Made by a program: the position numbers and the translations under genes | Part shown: positions 25,924 through 33,494 of the stretch, in pieces | Position numbering within the stretch: the first letter of the stretch is position 1 | Layout: the number at the start of each line of letters is the position of its first letter | Assembly (NCBI GenBank): GCA_021777835.1 | Contig: JAJYDC010000010.1 | Span: 1-64,000, forward strand | Direction: 5' to 3' | From: Bacteroidota bacterium | GTDB taxonomy: Bacteria; Bacteroidota; Ignavibacteria; Ignavibacteriales; Ignavibacteriaceae | DNA: 64,000 nt | The notes under the pieces: model-generated | Database searches by the model: none | The model's input: only the letters and a program-made list of their open reading frames with translations | What the model was told of the DNA's origin: nothing

Positions 25924-27006
25924 TTATGGACAAATATTAGGCGCTTTAACAGTGCCTTCTTCTACCACCTTGAAATATTTCTTCTGAAACCATAGGGATA
26001 CATTTACAAGGCCAATTAAAACAGGAACCTCTACTAGCGGACCAATAACGGCTGCAAAGGCTTCTCCTGAATTAATACCAAATACTGCTACTGCCACCGC
26101 TATAGCAAGTTCGAAATTATTACTTGCTGCGGTAAATGAAAGAGTTGCAGTTTTAGAATAATCCGCGCCCACTTTTCTACCAAGATAAAAGGATACAAAA
26201 AACATTATGATAAAATAAAAGACCAATGGGATCGCTATCCTTACAACATCCAGGGGGATCTTCACAATGTATTCACCTTTAAGAGAGAACATCACAACAA
26301 TAGTGAATAGAAGCGCAATTAGCGTTATGGGAGAAATCTTAGGTAAGAATTTATGCTCATACCATTGTTTACCTTTTAGTTTAAGAAGGGAGAATCGAGT
26401 TATAATTCCCGCAATAAATGGAATACCAAGATATATGAAAACACTTTCTGCTATTTGTACTATTGTTATATTAACTTTAAATGTTTTTAACCCAAGTGCC
26501 GAGGGAAGGACAGTTAGGAAAACATAAGCGTAAACTGAAAAGAACAATACCTGGAAGATTGAGTTAAAAGCAACCAATCCGGCAGCATATTCTGTATCTC
26601 CTTTCGCAAGTTCATTCCACACTATAACCATTGCGATGCAGCGTGCAAGACCAATCATAATGAGACCAGCCATGTATTCTGGATAGCCCCTCAAAAAGAC
26701 TATTGCCAGTAAGAACATTAGTACCGGTCCGATAATCCAATTCTGAATAAGGGAAAGTAATAATACCTTTGTATTTCTAAATACATCTCCAAGCTCTTCA
26801 TACTTAACTTTTGCAAGCGGAGGGTACATCATAAGTATTAAACCTACAGCAATTGGAATATTTGTCGTTCCGCTTTGAAATGAGTTCCAGAAGTTTACAA
26901 TTCCGGGATAAAGATACCCGGAGAATACGCCAACAAACATTGCAAGGAATATCCACAAAGTTAAATATCTGTCAAGGAATGAAAGTCTTTTTGATAATAC
27001 AGTCAT
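25924..27006 (-). CDS. acr3: Arsenite efflux transporter Acr3
   Basis: 360 aa, ten membrane helices. BASS/ACR3 family: '[22 protein letters not shown]', '[24 protein letters not shown]', '[19 protein letters not shown]' with the conserved Cys in 'ARCIAMV' that is needed for As(III) transport, and '[20 protein letters not shown]' around the broken helix. Exports As(III) with the proton gradient. Part of the ars operon, 97 bp after the small thioredoxin. Confidence 0.95.
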   Translation of the reverse strand: MTVLSKRLSFLDRYLTLWIFLAMFVGVFSGYLYPGIVNFWNSFQSGTTNIPIAVGLILMMYPPLAKVKYEELGDVFRNTKVLLLSLIQNWIIGPVLMFLLAIVFLRGYPEYMAGLIMIGLARCIAMVIVWNELAKGDTEYAAGLVAFNSIFQVLFFSVYAYVFLTVLPSALGLKTFKVNITIVQIAESVFIYLGIPFIAGIITRFSLLKLKGKQWYEHKFLPKISPITLIALLFTIVVMFSLKGEYIVKIPLDVVRIAIPLVFYFIIMFFVSFYLGRKVGADYSKTATLSFTAASNNFELAIAVAVAVFGINSGEAFAAVIGPLVEVPVLIGLVNVSLWFQKKYFKVVEEGTVKAPNICP

Positions 27007-27103
27007 TTATTATCCTTTATCTTTTCTGGTAGGTACTTTATGTAAAGCGATTGATTACTTACCATATTATTTCTTGAAGTTCATCTTTTAATATTTTTTT
27101 ATA

Positions 27104-27343
27104 TTAGATATTTTGAAGCCAATGGGCTAAGGTAGATTTATTCGGTAATTTGCCAGTATGAATGACCTTCCCATTTACCACTAGGCCGGGAGTGCTCATA
27201 ATGCCGTAGCTCATTATCTCCCTATAATCGGTTACCTTTTCTATTACTGCATCTATGCTATTTTCAGCGACTACTTCCCTGCATAGCCTCTCAAGATTTA
27301 CGCAGTTAGTGCAGCCCGGACCGAGTACTTTTATATTTATCAT
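27104..27343 (-). CDS. Small thioredoxin-like protein (TM0996/MTH895 type)
   Basis: 79 aa. 'IKVLGPGCTNCVNLERLCREV' gives a CTNC redox pair at the start of helix 1, and 'IMSYGIMSTPGLVVNGKVIHTGKLP' gives the cis-Pro loop. Minimal thioredoxin/glutaredoxin fold (thioredoxin_3). Position between arsC and acr3 suggests it re-reduces ArsC or another ars protein. This placement is common in Bacteroidota and Deltaproteobacteria; the electron donor is unknown. Confidence 0.88.
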   Translation of the reverse strand: MINIKVLGPGCTNCVNLERLCREVVAENSIDAVIEKVTDYREIMSYGIMSTPGLVVNGKVIHTGKLPNKSTLAHWLQNI

Positions 27344-27414
27344 TATTACCTCCCTATTATTTCTTTTATGTTTTATTTATTCTAAACAGAGTCATCTATT
27401 AAATATGAAAAGAA

Positions 27415-27837
27415 TTACACCGGATGATTGATGTTCTTATAGAATTCATAAAACTCTTTTTTTATTTCATCTCTTATTTGTCTAAATACTGATAGTATTT
27501 CTTCCTCAGTTCCCTGAGCCTCTGCAGGGTCTTCAAATCCTATGTGTAATTGCTTCCCTACATTACCAATAAATATTGGACAAGTTTCTTTAGCATTATC
27601 GCAAACAGTTATTACATAATCAAAAGGCTCATTAAGAAACTGATTTACGCTCTTTGGATAATTTTTTGAAAGGTCGATTCCCACTTCATTCATAACTTTA
27701 ATAGCTTTTGGATGGACAATAGAGGAAGGGTATGTTCCCGCAGAATACACTTTGAAGTCCGGGTTAAAAGACTTTAGGAATCCCTCTGCCATTTGACTGC
27801 GACAAGAATTTCCAGTGCAAAGAATTAGTATTTTCAT
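27415..27837 (-). CDS. arsC: Arsenate reductase, low-molecular-weight phosphatase type
   Basis: 140 aa from ATG 27837. P-loop 'ILCTGNSCRSQMAEGFL' contains the nucleophile Cys and Arg of the LMW-PTP fold; 'FDYVITVCDNAKETCPIF' carries the two further Cys of thioredoxin-coupled ArsC (Cys82/Cys89 type), and 'HIGFEDPAEA' the Asp acid. Reduces arsenate to arsenite for Acr3. The frame extends to a TTG at 27852, but the conserved family start is at MKILILC. A second ArsR-like operator (27856-27871) is just upstream. Confidence 0.93.
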   Translation of the reverse strand: MKILILCTGNSCRSQMAEGFLKSFNPDFKVYSAGTYPSSIVHPKAIKVMNEVGIDLSKNYPKSVNQFLNEPFDYVITVCDNAKETCPIFIGNVGKQLHIGFEDPAEAQGTEEEILSVFRQIRDEIKKEFYEFYKNINHPV

Positions 27838-27855
27838 AGTGGTTCGTTTCAATAT

Positions 27856-27871
27856 TTAGTTAACTAACGAA
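27856..27871. promoter_or_regulatory. Second ArsR-type operator (arsR-arsC gap)
   Basis: TTAGTTAACTAACGAA matches the operator upstream of arsR (TTCGTTATATAACGAA) at 13 of 16 positions and contains the perfect palindrome TTAGTTAACTAA. It lies in the short gap between arsR and arsC, so expression of arsC onward may be controlled separately from arsR. Confidence 0.65.
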
Positions 27872-27885
27872 GTGTTTGTTAAAAA

Positions 27886-28245
27886 TCAGAATTTACTGCA
27901 AACAGTTATTCTATCAACCTTTTGAATTTTCTGTTTATCTGATATGATTAGATTGTCATCTGATATCCAGAAATCAAGAGTTGAGAGAATTGAAGATATT
28001 CTTTTATCAGATGGTCTGGGATTAATCATATAATTGACCCATTTACCGTCTTTTTCTTCAATTATAAAGCCAGTATCTCGTAAAATGCTAAGGTGTTTTG
28101 ATACAGTTGAAGTTGCCAGATTAAGTATATCCGTAATTTCGCATACGCATAAAGATTTCGTCTGCAGCATCTTTAGAATTCTCAGCCTGTTCGGGTCTGA
28201 AAGAGTTTTAAATAGTTTGGTATTTTCTTTTATTAAGGCTGTCAT
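27886..28245 (-). CDS. arsR: ArsR/SmtB-family arsenic-responsive repressor
   Basis: 119 aa winged-helix regulator. 'LFKTLSDPNRLRILKML' and the recognition helix region 'NLATSTVSKHLSILRDTGFI' define the family; 'SLCVCEITDIL' is the classical ELCVCDL arsenic-binding Cys pair in helix 3. C-terminal Cys (near residue 116) could be a third ligand. In this family, As(III)/Sb(III) binding releases the repressor from its operator. First gene of the ars operon, with a perfect 16-bp palindrome 10 bp before its start codon. Confidence 0.95.
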   Translation of the reverse strand: MTALIKENTKLFKTLSDPNRLRILKMLQTKSLCVCEITDILNLATSTVSKHLSILRDTGFIIEEKDGKWVNYMINPRPSDKRISSILSTLDFWISDDNLIISDKQKIQKVDRITVCSKF

Positions 28246-28255
28246 ATAATTTCAC

Positions 28256-28271
28256 TTCGTTATATAACGAA
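28256..28271. promoter_or_regulatory. ArsR operator upstream of arsR
   Basis: Perfect 16-bp palindrome TTCGTTATATAACGAA. On the minus strand it overlaps a TATATTTC (one mismatch to TAnnTTTG) that follows a TTTG by about 20 nt, so bound ArsR would cover the promoter. Half-site TAACGAA recurs at the second operator 400 bp away. Confidence 0.8.
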
Positions 28272-28342
28272 ATATATATTAGGTTAAATTAAAATGCAAA
28301 TTAGCGAAATGTAAAAACGGAGATTGTATTCTTAGGGAATGT

Positions 28343-29284
28343 TTATTTCTTCCAAAACGGTTTTATGAACTTGTTTTGCCTTTTTGCAATGATTATAAAG
28401 ATTATGCCCACAATCAAACAAAACACTGTAGCTTGAATTGAATTTTCAGGTCCAAATAATCCGCCGGTTATAATTTCTGGTCCTGAGATTTTACTAGTAA
28501 AGAGACTTTTGGTAATAATATTTCCTGAAATTACTGCGCCATAGATTCCTGCTTCAGCAAAGTTCCATGCAAAATGCAAAAATATAGGCAGCCAAAGGTT
28601 CTTTGAATAGATATAAGATGCCGCAAGTAAAACACCCGCTTGTATTGCAATTGACATAGCAGAAAAGATAGAACTATTTTTATTCTGGAGGTGTAAAAGC
28701 CCGAATATAAGTGCTGAAACAACTAACGCTATTGTGCTGCTGAGTTTCTCTTCAGTAAGACGAAATATTATACCTCTAAATAAAATCTCTTCAAATATTG
28801 CGGAAGTAAGAGCTATTGCAAAACCGGGCAAGACAAATGAAATTGGATTAATGTTAAGAACAGTATAGCCTCCGTATGTATATATAACTAAAATGACTAA
28901 CGATTGTAATATAAAGCCTACTGAAAATCCAATACCGGCATTTTTTCCAAAGTGAGTAAATTTTAATTCGGTTATTTGTCTCTTTTCATAAAAGCTAAAT
29001 AAAGTAATATAGCTTGCTAAAGCTAGCGATGCGATTAAAATACCGATTATTACGCTTTTATAATCCGCACTAATGTGAACCTTTTCAAGTAGGGATTGTC
29101 CCCCGAGCTGACCTATTGCAACGGCGCAGCCAATTACTATTATTCCAATAATGATTTTGGTTAGGGGATTGTATAGAAATTTTCTTTTCAATATTAGTAT
29201 CCAGATATGAATTAAAAGTTTAGTTAAATACTTCGAAATTGAGGAAATTAAATTACAAGATATGAAGCAAAATAAAAATTGCAT
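28343..29284 (-). CDS. CPBP-family intramembrane protease
   Basis: 313 aa, about eight membrane helices. The glutamate motif 'FEEILFRGIIFRL' (EExxxR) and the later His motifs 'FGLLHLQN' and 'FLHFAWNF' mark the CAAX/Abi (CPBP) fold. Family members include CAAX prenyl proteases and bacteriocin self-immunity proteins; the substrate here cannot be inferred. The N-terminal ~40 residues are poorly conserved-looking, and the start may lie further in, at a TTG near 29190. Same strand as the ars operon but upstream of arsR. Confidence 0.82.
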   Translation of the reverse strand: MQFLFCFISCNLISSISKYLTKLLIHIWILILKRKFLYNPLTKIIIGIIVIGCAVAIGQLGGQSLLEKVHISADYKSVIIGILIASLALASYITLFSFYEKRQITELKFTHFGKNAGIGFSVGFILQSLVILVIYTYGGYTVLNINPISFVLPGFAIALTSAIFEEILFRGIIFRLTEEKLSSTIALVVSALIFGLLHLQNKNSSIFSAMSIAIQAGVLLAASYIYSKNLWLPIFLHFAWNFAEAGIYGAVISGNIITKSLFTSKISGPEIITGGLFGPENSIQATVFCLIVGIIFIIIAKRQNKFIKPFWKK

Positions 29285-29435
29285 AATAAAATGAAAAACA
29301 TTTAAACTATATCAAGTAAGTGAATTTGATAGACTAAGATTATATATTCGTTCAATAGTTAAGGAGAGTCCGGCTATGGGATAATCACCATTATTAAAGC
29401 GAATATTGTTTAATGAGAAATAGATAATACAATAC

Positions 29436-29915
29436 TTATTTAGAATTATCCAGCAGCATTTTTTCCGGCATCTGAACAGCGACAACCCTTCCGCGTGCGG
29501 TAATTTCCCCGTTTGCAGAAACCGTAATTTCCGAAATTACTTTTCTAGCTTTTATTTCAATTACCTTACCTCTCAATTCAAGTTCGATGTTAAGGGGTGT
29601 TGGTTTAAGATAATCAACCTGAAGAGAAGCGGTAACAAATCTAAACGGCGGTTCACTACCGGGTTGTCTTCCCTCAGCTTTGTATGAGGCTAAGGCTGCC
29701 GTTCCTGTCCCATGGCAATCAACGAGTGAAGCTATAATTCCTCCATATACAAAACCCGGTATTGCTATATGATAAGGCTTCGGAGTATAGTGGGAAATTG
29801 TTTCTTCCCCATCCCAGAAGCTTTTGATTTGGTGACCCTGTTCGTTTAATCGTCCGCAGCCGTAGCAATAGCTAAGATCATCGGGATAGTAGTCTTGTAT
29901 CGATTTTATTTCCAT
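29436..29915 (-). CDS. PaaI-like hotdog thioesterase
   Basis: 159 aa hotdog-fold protein. 'CYGCGRLNEQGHQIKSFWDGEETISHY' and 'GFVYGGIIASLVDCHGTGTAAL' resemble the PaaI/YigI thioesterase group, where 'HGG..a.l.D' helix forms the active site; here the usual His-Gly-Gly is 'VYGGI'. 'ASLQVDYLKPTPL' is the family's central strand. Acts on acyl-CoA, substrate unknown. It lies 22 bp downstream of the transporter gene, so likely co-transcribed. Confidence 0.83.
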   Translation of the reverse strand: MEIKSIQDYYPDDLSYCYGCGRLNEQGHQIKSFWDGEETISHYTPKPYHIAIPGFVYGGIIASLVDCHGTGTAALASYKAEGRQPGSEPPFRFVTASLQVDYLKPTPLNIELELRGKVIEIKARKVISEITVSANGEITARGRVVAVQMPEKMLLDNSK

Positions 29916-29937
29916 ATTAACCTCAATAAGAATTATA

Positions 29938-30780
29938 TTAATAGCCTATTGCGAGTAAAACCAATCCCGCAGTTATTCCAAAAATAAAATTAAAAGCTTT
30001 TACTTTCATTGTATCTTTAACAGAGTATGAAAGCAAAGGTAGAAGTCCATGTCCATCCTGCACCATCGAACTTGTCAGGAGAACTGAAAATGGTATTAGT
30101 CCTCTTGCAAAAAGAGTTACAAAAATTAAATGGGGACCTGATTCCGGTAGAAGCCCTATTAAAGCGCCAAGGAAAAGAAACGCTATTTTATAATGCGAAG
30201 TAAATTCTTCCAGGTGAATATATTTCATTCCAATAGCAACCAAAAGCAGCGCGCCGAATGTCCACAATGCTGTTTTCCAAATATGCTTTTTAACTATATG
30301 TTCGAAGATATGATCTTTTAGGTAGTGTTTAAAATTCTTTTCTTTAGGATGCACTACTAAATCGCCGCATGATGAGCATGTTTTTATTTTAAATCTTTTT
30401 ACAATAATATCAGTGAGAAATCCCCCGAGAATTCCAAGAATAAAAAGCACAGCGAATAAGATTACTGCCCATTTAGGGAACATCGCAAGCATAACAAATG
30501 CTTCGTCTCCCGATACTGAAATCATAGAACCGCTTAATGCTCCGAAACTTATTAATCCGTGCAAATATAAAGAGACATTAGTAAAGCCGCCAACACAACC
30601 GGGTACAGTACCGATCAGCGAAGCAACAACATATTGCGCTCCTTTAGCTTTGCCTGTTAAAAAGGATTCGATCTTTCCCTTTGTCCATACATTTATCAAA
30701 TCAACTATTATCATCATCACCGTAACGAGCAAGGTTATCTCAATAGTATCGCCCAAGACTTTTAATAAAAGTTCATTCAT
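29938..30780 (-). CDS. PF11449-type transporter (putative manganese / ArsP_2)
   Basis: 280 aa with about eight membrane helices. The duplicated motif 'ASLIGTVPGCVGGFTNVSLYLHGLISFGALSGSMISVSGDEAFVML' and, in the second half, 'GLLPESGPHLIFVTLFARGLIPFSVLLTSSMVQDGHG' match the family often labelled putative manganese transporter or ArsP_2. A cytosolic loop has 'CSSCGD', a possible metal site. Substrate unproven; location 1.7 kb upstream of arsR is suggestive but it is a separate transcript with the thioesterase. Confidence 0.8.
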   Translation of the reverse strand: MNELLLKVLGDTIEITLLVTVMMIIVDLINVWTKGKIESFLTGKAKGAQYVVASLIGTVPGCVGGFTNVSLYLHGLISFGALSGSMISVSGDEAFVMLAMFPKWAVILFAVLFILGILGGFLTDIIVKRFKIKTCSSCGDLVVHPKEKNFKHYLKDHIFEHIVKKHIWKTALWTFGALLLVAIGMKYIHLEEFTSHYKIAFLFLGALIGLLPESGPHLIFVTLFARGLIPFSVLLTSSMVQDGHGLLPLLSYSVKDTMKVKAFNFIFGITAGLVLLAIGY

Positions 30781-30800
30781 TTTAAATATATGTTAAGTTT

Positions 30801-30905
30801 CTGAACCATGATTTACTTGATTTTAGGATTTCCTTGATTGAAAAAATAAATTCAGCACGTATTTTAATAATAATTTCATATTGATTTATAAAATCAAGGT
30901 TAAAA
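30801..30905. repeat. Inverted-end repeat unit 1 (right end truncated)
   Basis: Left end CTGAACCATGATTTACTTGA continuing through TTTTAGGATTTCCTTGATT, then the shared A+T-rich middle (AATTCAGCACGTATTTTAAT...). After TTATAAAATC it jumps to AAGGTTAAAAG, missing most of the right inverted end that units 2-4 keep. Member of a four-copy family bracketing the GxxExxY gene. Confidence 0.8.
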
Positions 30906-30916
30906 GATATTAATTT

Positions 30917-31043
30917 CTGAACCATGATTTACCTGATTATATAATTTCCTTGATTAAAAATTAAATTCAACAAGTATTTCAAAATCATTTCAAATTGATT
31001 CATAAAATCTTTTAATCCTTTAATCAAGTAAATCAAGATTCAG
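30917..31043. repeat. Inverted-end repeat unit 2 (overlaps 3' end of GxxExxY gene)
   Basis: 127 bp, from CTGAACCATGATTTACCTGA to AATCAAGTAAATCAAGATTCAG. The two ends are inverted copies of each other over about 30 bp (CTGAA...TTGATTTAC...TGATTA). The right end supplies the last codons and stop of the GxxExxY gene (…NLNLDLLD, stop at 31020-31022). Confidence 0.85.
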
Positions 31044-31409
31044 ATTATTATTATGCAATCTCTTAAACTCCAAACTCTTTGCCCCAAAATTTATTAACAA
31101 ACCAACTTCCATATTATAGGCTTCCAAATAATTTATTGCCTGTGCTAAGTGGACATCTTCCAATCGTATTATCGCTTTCAGCTCAACCATAATTTTTTCT
31201 TCAACAAAAAAGTCGACCCTTCTTGTACCAATATTAAACTCTTTATAAAATATCGGCATTTCTTTTTCTCTCTCAAAACTTAGTGCACCCATATCCATTT
31301 CAATAGCCAAAGCTCGCTGGTAGATTACCTCTTGAAATCCATTACCCAAAATAGAATGCACTTTCATCGCACAGCCGATAATGAGTTTAGTTAATTCTTC
31401 ATATTTCAT
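31020..31409 (-). CDS. GxxExxY protein (PD-(D/E)XK nuclease fold)
   Basis: 129 aa, usual length for the family. The name motif is 'GFQEVIY' (about 24-30). 'RRVDFFVEEKIMVELKAI' gives the Asp...Glu-x-Lys of a PD-(D/E)XK nuclease core. Function of GxxExxY proteins is unknown; they are scattered through bacteria and archaea in a pattern suggesting transfer. Here the gene is framed by four repeats: unit 3 ends up 4 bp before the ATG and unit 2 overlaps its last eight codons, so gene and repeats form one unit. A nuclease acting on the repeats is inference. Confidence 0.9.
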   Translation of the reverse strand: MKYEELTKLIIGCAMKVHSILGNGFQEVIYQRALAIEMDMGALSFEREKEMPIFYKEFNIGTRRVDFFVEEKIMVELKAIIRLEDVHLAQAINYLEAYNMEVGLLINFGAKSLEFKRLHNNNLNLDLLD

Positions 31410-31412
31410 TGT

Positions 31413-31544
31413 CTGATCTATGATTCCCCCAATTTCTTGATTCCCTTGATTAAAAGAATAAATTCAACAAACATTGCTAAATTAATTTATTATTTTAATA
31501 TATAAAATCCTTTAAATCCTTTAGCCGGGTGAATCCTGGTTAAG
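31413..31544. repeat. Inverted-end repeat unit 3
   Basis: 132 bp, CTGATCTATGATTCCCCCAA ... to CCGGGTGAATCCTGGTTAAG. The left end is more diverged than the others; the middle (TTGATT..AAAGAATAAATTCAACAAACATT) aligns with unit 2. Starts 4 bp upstream of the GxxExxY start codon. Confidence 0.8.
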
Positions 31545-31556
31545 AGATATTAATTT

Positions 31557-31673
31557 TTGAATCATGATTTACTTGATTATAGGATTTCCTTGATTAGGAA
31601 ATTAATTCAGCAAGTATTTCATATCGATTTATAAAATTTCTATAATCCTTTGGCCGAGTGAATTCCGGTTCAG
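31557..31673. repeat. Inverted-end repeat unit 4
   Basis: 117 bp, TTGAATCATGATTTACTTGA ... to CCGAGTGAATTCCGGTTCAG. Left and right ends are inverted partners: the right end read backwards is CTGAACCGGAATTCACTCGG, close to the CTGAACCATGATTTACTTGA left-end consensus. Units 3 and 4 are 12 bp apart, as are 1 and 2. The following 150 bp up to the next gene show nothing recognisable. Confidence 0.85.
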
Positions 31674-31824
31674 ACAAAATATTAATAACAATAACATTGA
31701 CTTTATTTTTATTTCCCACCATATCTTACCGAATATGAATGAGTAATGGTACATATTATCTCGATCTTTTCTTGCCTAATTATTATATTTAAATATTGTA
31801 TTAAAATATAAAAGGGAAGTTTAC

Positions 31825-32559
31825 ATGGTAAAAATTATAGGCGGGGTATTCGGCAAACCTAAAGGCAAATCAGGCAATTATGTTTATAGAATCATTAACG
31901 GCATACCATTTGCTTCACTAAGACCTGAAAAATATAATGCAAGCCAAAGCGATTCAGCAAAAGCTAATAGAGGAAGGTTCGGCACTTCAATTCAATTTGC
32001 TAAATATATTAATTCAATCCCCGAACTTTCTCAAATATGGAAATTCTCTAAAATAAAAGGAAATACTTCTTTTAATAAATTAGTGAAGTATAATATTAAA
32101 TCTATTCACGATGGCTTGCTTACCACTTCTAATATCATCACTCCCAATTTAGCAACACATTTTGCGAATACGAAAATTATTTCATTCGATGGGATAACAA
32201 TAAAATTCAATATAAGTTTAAATAATAACACAAAAGCGCCTAAAACAAATTCCCCGTTATTGATTTATGCTGTAATAGCATTTCAAAATCCCAAGCCTAG
32301 GAATAAGGTTCCAATTTCAATAACGCATATATCAAAGGAAATAACATTTTCAGAAATCGAAAGTGCTAATGAATTACAACTAAATTTAACTACATCTCAA
32401 AATAAATTACAGGGTAAGTATAAGTCCTGCATTATTTATTTGACCGCAATACGCGATATACATATACCAAAGAATGCTATTTACTCTTCTCCCTATTCTA
32501 TGTTATTCCCTCTTACAAAGAAGAAAGAAGAAGCGGATAATAAGCTAACTAAATTATAA
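31825..32559 (+). CDS. Uncharacterised protein (DUF6266-like N-terminus)
   Basis: 244 aa, no signal peptide or membrane segment. The N-terminus 'GGVFGKPKGKSGNYVYRIINGIPFASLRPEKYNASQSDSAKANRGRFGTS' has the 'G.GK.GN.V......G..y.R..p....n..t..q...R..F' pattern of DUF6266 proteins found in Bacteroidota; the rest looks like two beta-rich domains. Function unknown. Preceded by AAGGGAAG as ribosome site. It stands alone between the GxxExxY repeat element and the Ehr operon, a position typical of accessory genes. Confidence 0.65.
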   Translation: MVKIIGGVFGKPKGKSGNYVYRIINGIPFASLRPEKYNASQSDSAKANRGRFGTSIQFAKYINSIPELSQIWKFSKIKGNTSFNKLVKYNIKSIHDGLLTTSNIITPNLATHFANTKIISFDGITIKFNISLNNNTKAPKTNSPLLIYAVIAFQNPKPRNKVPISITHISKEITFSEIESANELQLNLTTSQNKLQGKYKSCIIYLTAIRDIHIPKNAIYSSPYSMLFPLTKKKEEADNKLTKL

Positions 32560-32724
32560 TTCACGTTACTGAATAATAGAATACAAGAAAGATGTTGTAT
32601 TGGAGTAATTGAAAGCAGCAGCTCTAGCTAATTACTTCATTATTCAAATAAACTAAGGTTTGCGTAATATTAGTCATAATGTATGTGCAGATAGGTTAGA
32701 AGTTCTATTAAGAGAAATGATTCT

Positions 32725-33477
32725 TCAAATAAAATCCAATATTGCATTTATGATTGTAAGCGGGTGAGGCGGGCATCCGGGTATATATAGGTCAATTTTT
32801 ATTTCGTTCAAGAAGCTTCGATTTAATACATCCGATTCTTCAAATACTCCGCCGCTAATAGTGCAAGCTCCAACTGCAATTACTATTTTCGGGCTGTTCA
32901 CGCTTTTATAAGCATCCATTAAAGCCGGCGCCATATTTTTCGTAATAGGTCCTGTAATTACTATTCCATCCGCATGTCGCGGCGAAGCTACAAAATCGAT
33001 TCCAAACCTGCCCATGTCAAAATTCACATTTCCACAAGCAGCCAGTTCCATCTCACATCCATTGCAGCCTCCGGCAGATACTTGTCGAAGCTTTAATGAG
33101 CGCCCGAATATTTTATGAATTTCCTTTCTCGACTCAATCGCTTCCTTTTCGTAGTCAACAAATAATTCTCCTGAGGTAATTATTAAGTTATCTCTACCGG
33201 TACTGCCTAATTTATATTCATTAGTAAACTTAATTGCTCCCGTTTGACAAGCACGTTCACACTCGCCGCAGAATATACACTTACCCAAATCAATAGAAAG
33301 AGGATTTACTTTTATAGCGTTCGTAGGGCAAACATTTTCGCAATCTGAGCAAGGGCCAGTGCATTTCGATTCATCAATTACCGGGTATCCTCGATGTGTA
33401 GATAAAATCTTTGCGTTTTTGATATCAGGAATCGCCTGATAGCCGTGTTGTCTTCTAAGTTTAATTAAGTCTAACAT
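32725..33477 (-). CDS. Ehr complex small subunit fused to 2x[4Fe-4S] ferredoxin (HyfH/HyfI-like)
   Basis: 250 aa. An N-terminal ferredoxin domain has two clusters: 'CTGPCSDCENVCP' (C-x3-C-x2-C-x3-C) and 'CIFCGECERACQ'. The C-terminal half (about 105-250) is the NuoB/HycG-type subunit with the proximal cluster ligands 'GGCNGCEMELAAC', 'VGACTISGG' and 'PGCPPHP'. In E. coli these are separate genes (hycF/hycG). Electron entry through the ferredoxin domain to the membrane arm is the expected path. All Fe-S ligands are intact even though the partner large subunit has lost its nickel site. Last gene of the operon. Confidence 0.9.
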   Translation of the reverse strand: MLDLIKLRRQHGYQAIPDIKNAKILSTHRGYPVIDESKCTGPCSDCENVCPTNAIKVNPLSIDLGKCIFCGECERACQTGAIKFTNEYKLGSTGRDNLIITSGELFVDYEKEAIESRKEIHKIFGRSLKLRQVSAGGCNGCEMELAACGNVNFDMGRFGIDFVASPRHADGIVITGPITKNMAPALMDAYKSVNSPKIVIAVGACTISGGVFEESDVLNRSFLNEIKIDLYIPGCPPHPLTIINAILDFI

Positions 33478-33494
33478 ATTTACCTAAACTAATT

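Noticed and set aside
30801-31673. CRISPR-like repeated array
   Set aside because: Units are >100 bp, imperfect, have inverted ends and no regular unique spacers; no cas genes.
32604-32636. Inverted repeat AGTAATT...AATTACT after the DUF6266-like gene as a terminator
   Set aside because: Long, A+T-rich loop region and no U-tract on either strand; too weak to call.
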